64,000 nt of DNA from Burkholderia diffusa. GTDB lineage: Bacteria > Pseudomonadota > Gammaproteobacteria > Burkholderiales > Burkholderiaceae. A program made the translations under genes and the position numbers. The notes beneath the pieces are model-generated. The model searched no databases. It worked only from the letters and a program-made list of their open reading frames with translations, and had not been told where the DNA came from. The stretch covers positions 62,001-126,000 of the forward strand of contig NZ_CABVPN010000023.1 in NCBI RefSeq assembly GCF_902499115.1, read 5' to 3'. Shown piece after piece: positions 42,425 through 51,052 of the stretch. How positions within the stretch are numbered: the stretch's first letter is position 1; each line of letters begins with the position of its first letter.

Positions 42425-43324
42425 ATGCAACAGATTCATCCGGGCGCGGCGGCGCTGCTGGTCGACAGCCGCAATACGCTCGGCGAAGGCGCGACGTGGT
42501 GCGACGCGACGCACGCGCTGTACTGGACGGACATCGAAGGCGCGCGGCTGTGGCGCTGCCGCGCGGACGGCTCGGACCTCGCGCAGTGGCCGATGCCTGA
42601 ACGGCTCGCGTGCTTCGCGCTGACGAACGAGCCGAATGTGCTGCTCGTCGGGCTCGCGACGCATCTTGCGTTCTTCGATCTGCGCAGCGGCGAATTCACG
42701 CGGATCGTCGACGTCGAACCCGATCTGCCGACGCGCCTGAACGACGGCCGCTGCGATCCGTTCGGCGCGTTCGTGTTCGGGATGAAGGACGAAGGCGGCG
42801 ACCCGCCGCGCGCGGTCGGCGGCTTCTACCGGCTCAATCCGGACCTCACGCTCGACCGGCTTGCGTTGCCGGCGGCGGCGATCGCGAACAGCATCGCGTT
42901 CTCGCCGGACGGCACGAAGATGACCTTCTGCGATTCGATGGTGCGCGAGATTCGCGTCTGCGATTACGGCGCGGGCGGCGACGTGGCCAATGTGCGGCCG
43001 TTCGCGCGACTGACCGATGCGGACGGCGACCCGGACGGCTCGACGATGGATCGCGACGGCGGCCTGTGGAACGCGCAGTGGGGCGGCCGGCGGGTGGTGC
43101 GCTACGGGCCGGACGGCGTCGAGACGGACCGCGTTACCGTGCCGACAGCGCAGCCGAGCTGCGTGACGCTCGACGCCGAAGGCCGGCTTTATGTGACGAG
43201 CGCCCATGTCGGGTTGAGCGATGACGCGCTGGCGAGCGATGCGCACGCCGGCGGCGTATTCGTCGCCCGGACGCGCTACATGGGGCTGCCGACGGCGCGA
43301 TTCGCGGGGGCGCCGCGCGGCTGA
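42425..43324 (+). CDS. araB: L-arabinolactonase (SMP-30/gluconolactonase family)
   Basis: 299 residues of six-bladed beta-propeller. Metal-ligand and active-site segments are LGEGATWCDATHALYWTDIE (Glu), TRLNDGRCDPFGAFVFGMKD (Asn/Asp), IANSIAFSPDGTKMTFCDSM and DPDGSTMDRDGGLWNAQWGG. It hydrolyses L-arabino-gamma-lactone to L-arabinonate, joining the dehydrogenase and dehydratase steps. It is the last gene of the arabinose cluster, 51 bases after araH. D-galactonolactone is a likely second substrate. The symbol follows the Azospirillum naming. Confidence 0.88.
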   Translation: MQQIHPGAAALLVDSRNTLGEGATWCDATHALYWTDIEGARLWRCRADGSDLAQWPMPERLACFALTNEPNVLLVGLATHLAFFDLRSGEFTRIVDVEPDLPTRLNDGRCDPFGAFVFGMKDEGGDPPRAVGGFYRLNPDLTLDRLALPAAAIANSIAFSPDGTKMTFCDSMVREIRVCDYGAGGDVANVRPFARLTDADGDPDGSTMDRDGGLWNAQWGGRRVVRYGPDGVETDRVTVPTAQPSCVTLDAEGRLYVTSAHVGLSDDALASDAHAGGVFVARTRYMGLPTARFAGAPRG

Positions 43325-43495
43325 CCGCGTATCGGATCCCGTTCATGGGATGCGTCTGACGCGGCGAGCCAGGCGATCAGGCGCGCGGTCTGCCGCGCAT
43401 GCGCGAGCGCACGGTGGCAGTCCGGCTTGCCGGAGCACGCCGTTCGCGCCCCGACGTGCTGGTAAGATGGCCCGCAATTCCATCCCGCCCGCACC

Positions 43496-43999
43496 ATGAG
43501 TTCCGCACCGACCAAGCCCGCGAACCCGAAAAACGCCGCGAAGAACGCCGCCCGTGCGACGGGCGACAAGCCGAAGGCCCGCGTGCCGCAGCGCCTGACC
43601 TACGTGGTCGGCAGTCTCGAACGGCTGCTGCGCCGCCACATGACCGACGCGCTCGCGCCGCTCGGCATCACGCTCGCGCAATACACGGCGCTGTCGGTGC
43701 TCGAGGCGCGCGGTGCGTCGTCGAACGCGCAGCTGGCGGAGCGCTCGTTCATCACGCCGCAATCGGCGAACGAGGTCATGAGCGTGATGGCCGCCCGCGG
43801 TTTCGTCACGCGCGAAGCCGACCCGTCGCATGGCCGCATCATCCTGCTGACGCTGACCGACGAAGGCGCGGCGATGCTGCGCGAATGCGAAGCCGTGCTG
43901 CGTCCGCTCGAGACGCGAATGCTCGGCGACGTCTCCATCGACGACGCCACGCACGTGCAGCGCGCGCTCGAACTGTTCGTACGCAACCTGCGCGGCTGA
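43496..43999 (+). CDS. MarR-family regulator of hydroxycinnamate catabolism
   Basis: 167 residues with a lysine/alanine-rich N-terminal tail (about 30 residues). The winged helix-turn-helix is VLEARGASSNAQLAERSFIT, PQSANEVMSVMAARGFVTRE and the wing ADPSHGRIILLTLTDEG. It is the HcaR/FerR-type repressor expected beside feruloyl-CoA genes; those proteins bind hydroxycinnamoyl-CoA. It precedes ech by 231 bases, and the same palindrome occurs before ech and before the MFS gene. A possible -10 box TAAGAT lies at 43463-43468. Confidence 0.88.
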   Translation: MSSAPTKPANPKNAAKNAARATGDKPKARVPQRLTYVVGSLERLLRRHMTDALAPLGITLAQYTALSVLEARGASSNAQLAERSFITPQSANEVMSVMAARGFVTREADPSHGRIILLTLTDEGAAMLRECEAVLRPLETRMLGDVSIDDATHVQRALELFVRNLRG

Positions 44000-44020
44000 C
44001 CCTTTCCCCGAACTTCCACG

Positions 44021-44043
44021 ACACGGGCCCGTGCGGCCCGTGT
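44021..44043 (+). terminator. Terminator after the MarR gene
   Basis: ACACGGGC and GCCCGTGT form a perfect 8-bp stem with a 7-base loop, 21 bases after the MarR stop, followed by a weak T-rich stretch. Confidence 0.65.
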
Positions 44044-44143
44044 TCGCTTTCCCGCCTGCTCGCCGGTCGCCTGACCGTTCCCCGATTCCATCGTTGCCGC
44101 CACTTTCCGCTCCGGGTTTACACCGGCGCTCGTGCCGCTTGCA

Positions 44144-44162
44144 ATATCAGGTAGCCTGATAT
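44144..44162. promoter_or_regulatory. MarR-type operator upstream of ech
   Basis: ATATCAGG-TAG-CCTGATAT is a perfect 19-bp palindrome with a 3-base centre, 69 bases before the ech start. The core ATCAGG-N3-CCTGAT recurs at 48537-48551 before the MFS gene. Confidence 0.85.
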
Positions 44163-44230
44163 TAAATGAAGCCGTCCGCAGCAGGAATGCTGCGCACCGA
44201 ATCGCACAGGAACGAACGACAGGAACCGAC

Positions 44231-45061
44231 ATGAGCAAGTACGACAACCGCTGGCAGACCGTTGAAGTGAAGGTGGAGGCCGGCATCGCGTGGGTCACGC
44301 TGAACCGCCCCGAGAAGCGCAACGCAATGAGCCCGACGCTGAACCGGGAGATGCTGGAAGTCCTCGACGCGGTCGAATTCGACGACGAGGCAAAGGTGCT
44401 GGTGCTGACCGGCGCGGGCGCCGCGTGGACGGCCGGCATGGATCTGAAGGAATATTTCCGCGAGATCGACGGCGGCTCCGACGCGCTGCAGGAAAAGGTG
44501 CGGCGCGACGCGTCGGAGTGGCAGTGGCGCCGCCTGCGGATGTACAACAAGCCGACCATCGCGATGGTGAACGGCTGGTGCTTCGGCGGCGGATTCTCGC
44601 CGCTCGTCGCGTGCGACCTTGCGATCGCGGCGGACGAAGCGGTGTTCGGCCTGTCGGAAATCAACTGGGGCATCCCGCCGGGCAACCTCGTCAGCAAGGC
44701 GATGGCGGACACGGTCGGGCATCGCCGCGCGCTGCACTACATCATGACCGGCGACACGTTCACCGGTGCGGAGGCCGCCGAAATGGGCCTCGTGAACAGC
44801 AGCGTGCCGCTGGCCGGCCTGCGCGACGCGACGATCGCGCTCGCCGCGCGGCTGATGGACAAGAACCCGGTCGTGCTGCGCGCGGCGAAGCACGGCTTCA
44901 AGCGTTCGCGCGAACTCACGTGGGAGCAGTGCGAGGATTACCTGTATGCGAAGCTCGACCAGGCGCAGCTGCGCGATCCGGAGCGCGGCCGCGAGCAGGG
45001 GCTGAAGCAGTTCCTCGACGACAAGACGATCAAGCCGGGCCTGCAGGCATACAAGCGCTGA
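44231..45061 (+). CDS. ech: Feruloyl-CoA hydratase/lyase (hydroxycinnamoyl-CoA hydratase-lyase)
   Basis: 276 residues, the same length as the Pseudomonas enzyme. Crotonase fold with the residues known for hydroxycinnamoyl-CoA hydratase-lyase in register: oxyanion-hole Met70 and Gly120 (TAGMDLKEYF, GWCFGGGFSPLVACDLA), catalytic Glu143 (LSEINWGIPPGN), and the two tyrosines that hold the phenol, Tyr75 and Tyr239. It hydrates feruloyl-CoA and cleaves it to vanillin and acetyl-CoA. First gene of the ech-vdh-fcs operon. Confidence 0.96.
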   Translation: MSKYDNRWQTVEVKVEAGIAWVTLNRPEKRNAMSPTLNREMLEVLDAVEFDDEAKVLVLTGAGAAWTAGMDLKEYFREIDGGSDALQEKVRRDASEWQWRRLRMYNKPTIAMVNGWCFGGGFSPLVACDLAIAADEAVFGLSEINWGIPPGNLVSKAMADTVGHRRALHYIMTGDTFTGAEAAEMGLVNSSVPLAGLRDATIALAARLMDKNPVVLRAAKHGFKRSRELTWEQCEDYLYAKLDQAQLRDPERGREQGLKQFLDDKTIKPGLQAYKR

Positions 45062-45108
45062 TACAAGCGCCGACGCAATCGACAGAGACAGGCAAGGCAG
45101 GAGACGAC

Positions 45109-46557
45109 ATGACCGACAGACGGATGCTGATCGCCGGCGAGTGGTGTACCGCCCGCGACGGCCGAACCTTCGACCGATTCAACCCCGCGACGGGCGCGCT
45201 CGCGTCGCGCGCGCCGGCGTCCGGCGTGGCCGACGCCGACGCGGCGATCGATGCCGCGCACCGCGCGTTCCCCGCATGGGCGGCGCTCGCGCCGACCGAG
45301 CGGCGCCGCCGGCTGCTGAAGGCGGCCGACCTGATGGACGCGCGCATCGACGCGTTCATCGCGACCGGCGTGGCCGAAACCGGCGCGACACCCGGCTGGC
45401 TCGGCTTCAACGTGACGCTCGCGGCGAACATGCTGCGCGAGGCCGCGTCGATGACGACGCAGATCGACGGCGACGTGATTCCGTCCGACGTGCCCGGCAA
45501 TCTCGCGCTCGCGATGCGCGTGCCGTGCGGCGTCGTGCTCGGCATCGCGCCGTGGAACGCGCCGGTGATCCTCGGCACACGCGCGCTGGCGATGCCGCTC
45601 GCGTGCGGCAATACGGTCGTGCTGAAGGCGTCCGAAGCGTGCCCGGGCGTGCACGCGCTGATCGGCGCGGTGCTGGATGACGCCGGGCTCGGCGCGGGTG
45701 TGGTCAACGTGATCACGCACGCGGCGGCCGACGCACCCGAACTCGTCGAGCGGCTGATCGCGCATCCGCACGTGAAGCGGATCAACTTCACCGGGTCCAC
45801 GCACGTCGGGCGCATCATCGCGCGCCATGCGGCCGCGCACCTGAAACCCGTGCTGCTGGAACTCGGCGGCAAGGCGCCGGTGCTCGTGCTCGACGATGCC
45901 GATCTCGATGCGGCCGTCGACGCGATCGCGTTCGGCGCGTTCTTCAACCAGGGGCAGATCTGCATGTCGACCGAGCGCGTGATCGCCGCGCGGCCGGTCG
46001 CCGATGCGCTCGTCGAACGGCTGACCGACAAGGCGCGCACGCTGGTCGCCGGCGATCCGCTGGCGGGCCATGCGCTCGGCGCGATGGTCGATGCGGCCGC
46101 GGCCGCGCGTGCCGCGTCGCTCGTCGAGGATGCGCGTGCGCACGGCGCGCGCCTGCCGCTCGGCTGCCGGATCGAGGGTGCGACGATGCAGCCCGCGATC
46201 GTCGACGGCGTCACGCGCGACATGCGGCTTTATCGCGAGGAATCGTTCGCGCCGGTGGTGGCGATCCTGCGCGCGGACAGCGACGACGAAGCGGTCGCGC
46301 TCGCGAACGACAGCGAGTTCGGGCTGTCGGCGAGCGTGTTCAGCCGCGACATCGCACGCGCGATGACGGTCGCGCGCCGGATCGAATCGGGGATCTGCCA
46401 CGTCAACGGGCCGACCGTGCACGACGAGGCGCAGATGCCGTTCGGCGGCACGAAGGCGAGCGGCTACGGCCGCTTCGGCAGCCGCGCGTCGATCGCCGAA
46501 TTCACCGAGCTGCGCTGGATCACCGTGCAGACCACACCGCGTCACTACCCGATATGA
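45109..46557 (+). CDS. vdh: Vanillin dehydrogenase
   Basis: 482 residues, aldehyde dehydrogenase superfamily. Catalytic Cys285 is in NQGQICMSTERV and general-base Glu251 in LLELGGKAPVLV; the NAD-binding loop is NFTGSTHVGR. It oxidises vanillin (or 4-hydroxybenzaldehyde) to the acid. Position between ech and fcs gives the substrate. GGAG precedes the ATG, and its stop overlaps the fcs start as ATGA, so translation is coupled. Confidence 0.95.
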   Translation: MTDRRMLIAGEWCTARDGRTFDRFNPATGALASRAPASGVADADAAIDAAHRAFPAWAALAPTERRRRLLKAADLMDARIDAFIATGVAETGATPGWLGFNVTLAANMLREAASMTTQIDGDVIPSDVPGNLALAMRVPCGVVLGIAPWNAPVILGTRALAMPLACGNTVVLKASEACPGVHALIGAVLDDAGLGAGVVNVITHAAADAPELVERLIAHPHVKRINFTGSTHVGRIIARHAAAHLKPVLLELGGKAPVLVLDDADLDAAVDAIAFGAFFNQGQICMSTERVIAARPVADALVERLTDKARTLVAGDPLAGHALGAMVDAAAAARAASLVEDARAHGARLPLGCRIEGATMQPAIVDGVTRDMRLYREESFAPVVAILRADSDDEAVALANDSEFGLSASVFSRDIARAMTVARRIESGICHVNGPTVHDEAQMPFGGTKASGYGRFGSRASIAEFTELRWITVQTTPRHYPI

Positions 46558-48461
46558 GCGAGCCGACGATGAATGTTGCGACGCCCGCGAGCGGGCCGGC
46601 GAACGACACGGGCGGCGTGCGCTATCGCGCGGCGGCCGTCGCGGTCGGCTCGGCCGAGATTCGTCGCGCGGAAAACGGCACGTGGTACCTGCGCTCGCGC
46701 GAACCGCTCGGCGACTATCCGACGCGCCTGACCGACTGCCTCGTGCGCGGCGCGCACGCGCATCCCGACCGCGTGCTCGCCGCGCGGCGCGGCGCCGACG
46801 GCCGCTGGATCGAGATCACTTACGCGCAGATGCTCGAACGCGCCCGCGCGCTCGGCCAGGGCCTCGTCGATCTCGGGCTGTCGGTCGAGCGGCCGCTCGC
46901 GGTGCTGTCCGGCAACGATCTCGAGCATCTGCAGCTGATGTTCGCGGCGATGCTGGCCGGCGTGCCCTATGCGCCGATCTCGCCCGCGTATTCGCTGGTG
47001 TCGACCGACTACGGCAAGCTGCGTCACACGCTCGGCGTGCTGCGGCCGGGCGCGGTGTTCGTCGCCGAACGCGCGCCGTTTGCGCGTGCCCTCGACGCGA
47101 CGCTGCCGGCCGATGCGGCGCTGATCGTCGCGAACGATGCGGATGCGGAAACCGACGCGGCGGGCAGCGTCGTGCCGCTGTCGCGCCTGCTCGCGACCGT
47201 CCCGCGTACGATCGACGCGATCCATGAAGCAATCGGCCCCGATCATCTCGCGAAGATCCTGTTCACGTCGGGTTCGACGAAGCTGCCGAAGGCGGTGCCG
47301 ACCACGCACCGGATGCTGTGCAGCAACCAGCAGATGCTGCGCCAGACGATGCCCGAGCTGACGCGCGAACCGCCGGTGCTGGTCGACTGGCTGCCGTGGA
47401 ATCACACGTTCGGCGGCAGTCACAACCTCGGCATCGCGCTGTACAACGGCGGCACGCTGTACATCGACGACGGCCGCCCGATGCCGGGCCGCTTCGACGA
47501 AACCGTGCGCAACCTGCGCGAGATCGCGCCGACGATCTACTTCAACGTGCCGAAGGGCTGGGAAGAGCTGACGGCCGCGCTCGAGCGCGATGCCGTGCTG
47601 CGCGACACGTTTTTCTCGCGCGTGAAGCTGTATTTCTTCGGCGGCGCGGGGCTGTCGCAGGCCGCGTGGGACCGGCTCGACCGCGTGACCGACGCGCATT
47701 GCGGCGAGCGCATCCGGATCATGGCCGGCCTCGGGATGACGGAGGCGTCGCCGTCGTGCCTGTTCACGACCGGGCCGCTGATGCGCGCCGGCTATATCGG
47801 CCTGCCCGCGCCCGGCTGCGACGCGAAGCTCGTGCCGTGCGGCGGCAAGCTCGAACTGCGCTTCAAGGGGCCGAACGTGATGCGCGGCTACTGGCATGCC
47901 GACGTCGATCCGCGCGACGTGTTCGACGACGAGGGGTATTACCGCAGCGGCGACGCGGGCGTCTTTGCCGATCCGGCGCGGCCTGAACTCGGGCTGCTGT
48001 TCGACGGCCGGCTGACCGAGGATTTCAAGCTGAGCAGCGGCACGTTCGTCAGCGTCGGGCCGTTGCGGGCGAACGCGGTGTCGAGCGGCGCGCCGTACGT
48101 GCAGGACGTGGTCGTCACCGGGATCAATCGCGACGACATCGGGCTGCTGGTGTTTCCGCGCATCGACGCGTGCCGTGCGCTGGCGGGGCTCGCAGCCGAT
48201 GCATCGGTTTCCGACGTGCTGCGCGCGCCGGCCGTGCGCGCGGCGTTCGCAGCATGGCTCACCGGGCTGAACCGGCATGCAAGCGGCGGTTCGACGTTCG
48301 TCGCGCGCATCCGGCTGATCGACACGCCGCCGTCGCTCGATCTCGGTGAAGTGACCGACAAGGGTTCGCTGAACCAGGCGGCCGTGCAGAAGCATCGCGC
48401 GGCGACGATCGACGCGCTGTACGACCCGGCGCGACGCGATCCCGACGTGATCTACGCGTAA
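46554..48461 (+). CDS. fcs: Feruloyl-CoA synthetase
   Basis: 635 residues of the adenylate-forming (AMP-binding) family. The P-loop is KILFTSGSTKLPKAVPTTH; further motifs are WLPWNHTFGGSHNLGIALYN, MAGLGMTEASPSC and SGDAGVF. It activates ferulate, p-coumarate or caffeate to the CoA thioester before Ech acts. The start overlaps vdh by four bases. A terminator hairpin follows 33 bases after the stop. Confidence 0.95.
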   Translation: MSEPTMNVATPASGPANDTGGVRYRAAAVAVGSAEIRRAENGTWYLRSREPLGDYPTRLTDCLVRGAHAHPDRVLAARRGADGRWIEITYAQMLERARALGQGLVDLGLSVERPLAVLSGNDLEHLQLMFAAMLAGVPYAPISPAYSLVSTDYGKLRHTLGVLRPGAVFVAERAPFARALDATLPADAALIVANDADAETDAAGSVVPLSRLLATVPRTIDAIHEAIGPDHLAKILFTSGSTKLPKAVPTTHRMLCSNQQMLRQTMPELTREPPVLVDWLPWNHTFGGSHNLGIALYNGGTLYIDDGRPMPGRFDETVRNLREIAPTIYFNVPKGWEELTAALERDAVLRDTFFSRVKLYFFGGAGLSQAAWDRLDRVTDAHCGERIRIMAGLGMTEASPSCLFTTGPLMRAGYIGLPAPGCDAKLVPCGGKLELRFKGPNVMRGYWHADVDPRDVFDDEGYYRSGDAGVFADPARPELGLLFDGRLTEDFKLSSGTFVSVGPLRANAVSSGAPYVQDVVVTGINRDDIGLLVFPRIDACRALAGLAADASVSDVLRAPAVRAAFAAWLTGLNRHASGGSTFVARIRLIDTPPSLDLGEVTDKGSLNQAAVQKHRAATIDALYDPARRDPDVIYA

Positions 48462-48494
48462 GCAGAAGCAAACCGAAGCAAGCAGGAACAACGA

Positions 48495-48518
48495 CCTGCC
48501 GGCCACGATACCGGCAGG
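48495..48518 (+). terminator. Terminator after fcs
   Basis: CCTGCCGG and CCGGCAGG form a perfect 8-bp stem with an 8-base loop, followed by CATTCTT. Confidence 0.7.
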
Positions 48519-48536
48519 CATTCTTGCGGCCAGTGA

Positions 48537-48551
48537 ATCAGGCTGCCTGAT
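48537..48551. promoter_or_regulatory. Second MarR-type operator, upstream of the MFS gene
   Basis: ATCAGG-CTG-CCTGAT, a perfect 15-bp palindrome with the same half-sites and spacing as the ech operator, 52 bases before the MFS start. It places the transporter-porin-esterase unit under the same regulator. Confidence 0.85.
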
Positions 48552-48603
48552 AAGGTCGGCCGGTACGGGCCGACCGACTACAAGACATGGGACTGGAGAC
48601 ACG

Positions 48604-49809
48604 ATGAACACTTACGTTGCCGAAAAACCCACGGTCGCGACCACGCTCGCGCTGTGTTTCGCGATCGCACTCCTCGAAGGGCTCGACCTGCAGTCGGTCG
48701 GCGTCGCCGCGCCCCGCATGGCGCGCGAATTCGGGCTTTCCGTGTCGGAGATGGGCATCGCGTTCAGCGCGGGCACCTTCGGGCTGCTGCCGGGCGCGAT
48801 GCTCGGCGGGTGGCTCGCCGACCGGATCGGACGCAAGCGCGTGCTGATCGCGTCGACCGTGCTGTTCGGACTGCTGTCGATCGCCACCGCGCAGGTATCG
48901 ACCTTCGCGATGCTCGTCGTCGTGCGCGTGCTGACCGGCATCGGCCTTGGCGGCGCGATGCCGAACCTGATCGCGTTGTCGTCCGAGGCGGTCGAGCCGC
49001 GCTCGCGCAGCAGCGCGGTGGCGACGATGTACTGCGGCATCCCGTTCGGCGGCGTGATCGCGTCGCTGATCGGCGTGCTGCTCGCCGGCGATACCGAATG
49101 GCGGCACATCTTCTACGTCGGCGGCGTGGGGCCGCTGCTGCTCGTGCCGCTGCTGGCGTTGTTCCTGCCGGAATCGCGCGCGTATCTCGACGTCGCCGGC
49201 ACGCCGGCCGCGCGCACCAGCGTCGCGCGCACGCTGTTCGGCGACGGCCGCACGACATCGACGGTCGCGCTGTGGGTCAGCTACTTCTGCACGCTGATCG
49301 TCCTCTACTTCCTGTTGAACTGGCTGCCTTCGCTGATGGCCTCGCGCGGGCTCGATCGCGCGCACGTCGGCCTCGTGCAGATCGCGTTCAACGTCGGCGC
49401 GGGGCTCGGCGCGCTCGGCATCGGCGCGGCGCTCGACCGGATGCGCGCGTCGCGCGTGGTTGGCGGCATGTATGTCGGGATCGTGCTGTCGCTCACCGCG
49501 CTCGCGGCCGCGCCCGGTTTCGCGTCGCTCGCGGCGGCCGCGTTCGCGGCGGGGATGTTCGTGGTCGGCGGGCAGTCGGTGCTGTATGCGCTCGCGGCGA
49601 TCTATTACCCGACCGCGATGCGCGGCACCGGCGTCGGCGCGGCGGTGGCAGTCGGCCGGCTCGGTTCCGTCGTCGGGCCGCTCGCGGCCGCGACGCTGCT
49701 GGCCGCCGGCCGCAGCGCGCCCGTCGTGATCGGCGCGAGCATCCCCGTCACGCTCGTCGCGGCCGTCGCCGCGCTGGCGCTGATTCGCCGCCCGCAAGCG
49801 AGCGACTGA
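48604..49809 (+). CDS. Aromatic-acid:H+ symporter (MFS, AAHS family)
   Basis: 401 residues, 12 membrane segments. The AAHS signature is clear: ALLEGLDLQSVGVAAPRMAR in helix 1 (usual form D-x-D/DLQ), GGWLADRIGRKRVLI in loop 2-3, and PESRAYL after helix 6. It resembles MhpT and HcaK/FerK-type transporters. With the shared operator and neighbouring fcs it most likely imports ferulate or other hydroxycinnamates across the inner membrane. 66 bases separate it from the porin gene. Confidence 0.9.
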   Translation: MNTYVAEKPTVATTLALCFAIALLEGLDLQSVGVAAPRMAREFGLSVSEMGIAFSAGTFGLLPGAMLGGWLADRIGRKRVLIASTVLFGLLSIATAQVSTFAMLVVVRVLTGIGLGGAMPNLIALSSEAVEPRSRSSAVATMYCGIPFGGVIASLIGVLLAGDTEWRHIFYVGGVGPLLLVPLLALFLPESRAYLDVAGTPAARTSVARTLFGDGRTTSTVALWVSYFCTLIVLYFLLNWLPSLMASRGLDRAHVGLVQIAFNVGAGLGALGIGAALDRMRASRVVGGMYVGIVLSLTALAAAPGFASLAAAAFAAGMFVVGGQSVLYALAAIYYPTAMRGTGVGAAVAVGRLGSVVGPLAAATLLAAGRSAPVVIGASIPVTLVAAVAALALIRRPQASD

Positions 49810-49875
49810 CGTTTCGTTTTTATCCATGCGCGCCGTCAGAGCGCGCAATTCATCAAGGTCTGGAGACGCAACGAA

Positions 49876-51024
49876 ATGAAGACGAAGACAAGGAACGGCC
49901 TGCTGGCCGCCGGCGCGTGCTGCGCGCTGGCCGCGCCGGTTGCGCACGCGCAGTCGAGCGTGACGCTGTACGGGATCATCGACACCGGCGTCGAGTTCGT
50001 GTCGCACGCAAACGCCGCCGGCGACCACGTCGTGCGCATGCCGGGCGTGACGGGCGAGCTGCCGTCGCGCTGGGGCCTGCGCGGCACCGAGGATCTCGGC
50101 GGCGGCTACCAGGCGGTATTCACGCTCGAAAGCGGCTTCAACGTGCGCGGCGGCGATCTCGGGCAGGGCGGCAGGCTGTTCGGGCGGCAGGCGTTCGTCG
50201 GGCTGAAGAGCGGCTTCGGCACGCTCGCGTTCGGCCGCCAGTACACGATGACCTATCTCGCGCTGCAGGGCGCGGACATCATCGGCCCCGACATCTACGG
50301 GCTCGGCTCGTTCGACGCATACGTGCCGAACGGCCGCGCCGACAACGCGGTGACCTACGTCGGCACGTATCGCGGCGTGACGCTCGGCGCCGCGTATTCG
50401 TTCGGCCGCGACGGCGCCGGCACCGGCAACTCGCCGGGGCAGGGCACGTGCGCGGGGCAGGTGCCGGGCGATGCCGTCCAGTGCCGCAACTGGTCGGTGA
50501 TGCTCAAGTACGACAGCGCGTATTTCGGTGCGGCGGCGTCGTACGAGGAGCAGCGCGGCGGCACCGGCGCGGCCGCGAATTTCTTCGACGGCGTCGCGCC
50601 CGTCCCCTTCACCAGCAGCGGCGGCAAGGACGCGCGCACGCACGTGAGCGCGTATGCGCAGGCGGCCGGCGCGAAGATCGGCGCGGGCTGGATCGGGCGG
50701 CGCGTGTCGACCGGTTCGCCGGCCGCGCCCGGCGCGCATTCGGACCTGTTCTTCGTCGGTGCGTCGTATGCGATCAAGCCCGACTTCGTCGTCGATGGCG
50801 AGGGTTACCGGATCGTCAACAGCGCGCACGACACGCGCGCGACGATGGCCACGCTGCGTGCGACCTATCTGCTGACCAAGCGCACGGCTGTCTACGCGCA
50901 ATCGTCGTATCTGTGGAACAGCGCGCATGCACGCTACGCGGTCAGCGGCGGCGGGCCCGGCACGACGCCCGGCGCGGGGATGGGGCAGCTCGGCGCGATG
51001 GTCGGCGTGCGGCACATGTTCTGA
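49876..51024 (+). CDS. Gram-negative porin
   Basis: 382 residues with a signal peptide ending VAHA-QSSVTLYGI. Family markers are SSVTLYGIIDTGVEFVSH, SRWGLRGTEDLGGGYQAVFT, AFVGLKSGFGTLAFGRQYTM and the terminal strand MVGVRHMF ending in Phe. Between the hydroxycinnamate permease and the esterase gene, it is likely a channel favouring aromatic acids or their sugar esters. It probably shares the MFS promoter. Confidence 0.93.
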   Translation: MKTKTRNGLLAAGACCALAAPVAHAQSSVTLYGIIDTGVEFVSHANAAGDHVVRMPGVTGELPSRWGLRGTEDLGGGYQAVFTLESGFNVRGGDLGQGGRLFGRQAFVGLKSGFGTLAFGRQYTMTYLALQGADIIGPDIYGLGSFDAYVPNGRADNAVTYVGTYRGVTLGAAYSFGRDGAGTGNSPGQGTCAGQVPGDAVQCRNWSVMLKYDSAYFGAAASYEEQRGGTGAAANFFDGVAPVPFTSSGGKDARTHVSAYAQAAGAKIGAGWIGRRVSTGSPAAPGAHSDLFFVGASYAIKPDFVVDGEGYRIVNSAHDTRATMATLRATYLLTKRTAVYAQSSYLWNSAHARYAVSGGGPGTTPGAGMGQLGAMVGVRHMF

Positions 51025-51052
51025 TCCGGCAGCCTGACGAACGGGAGCTATC

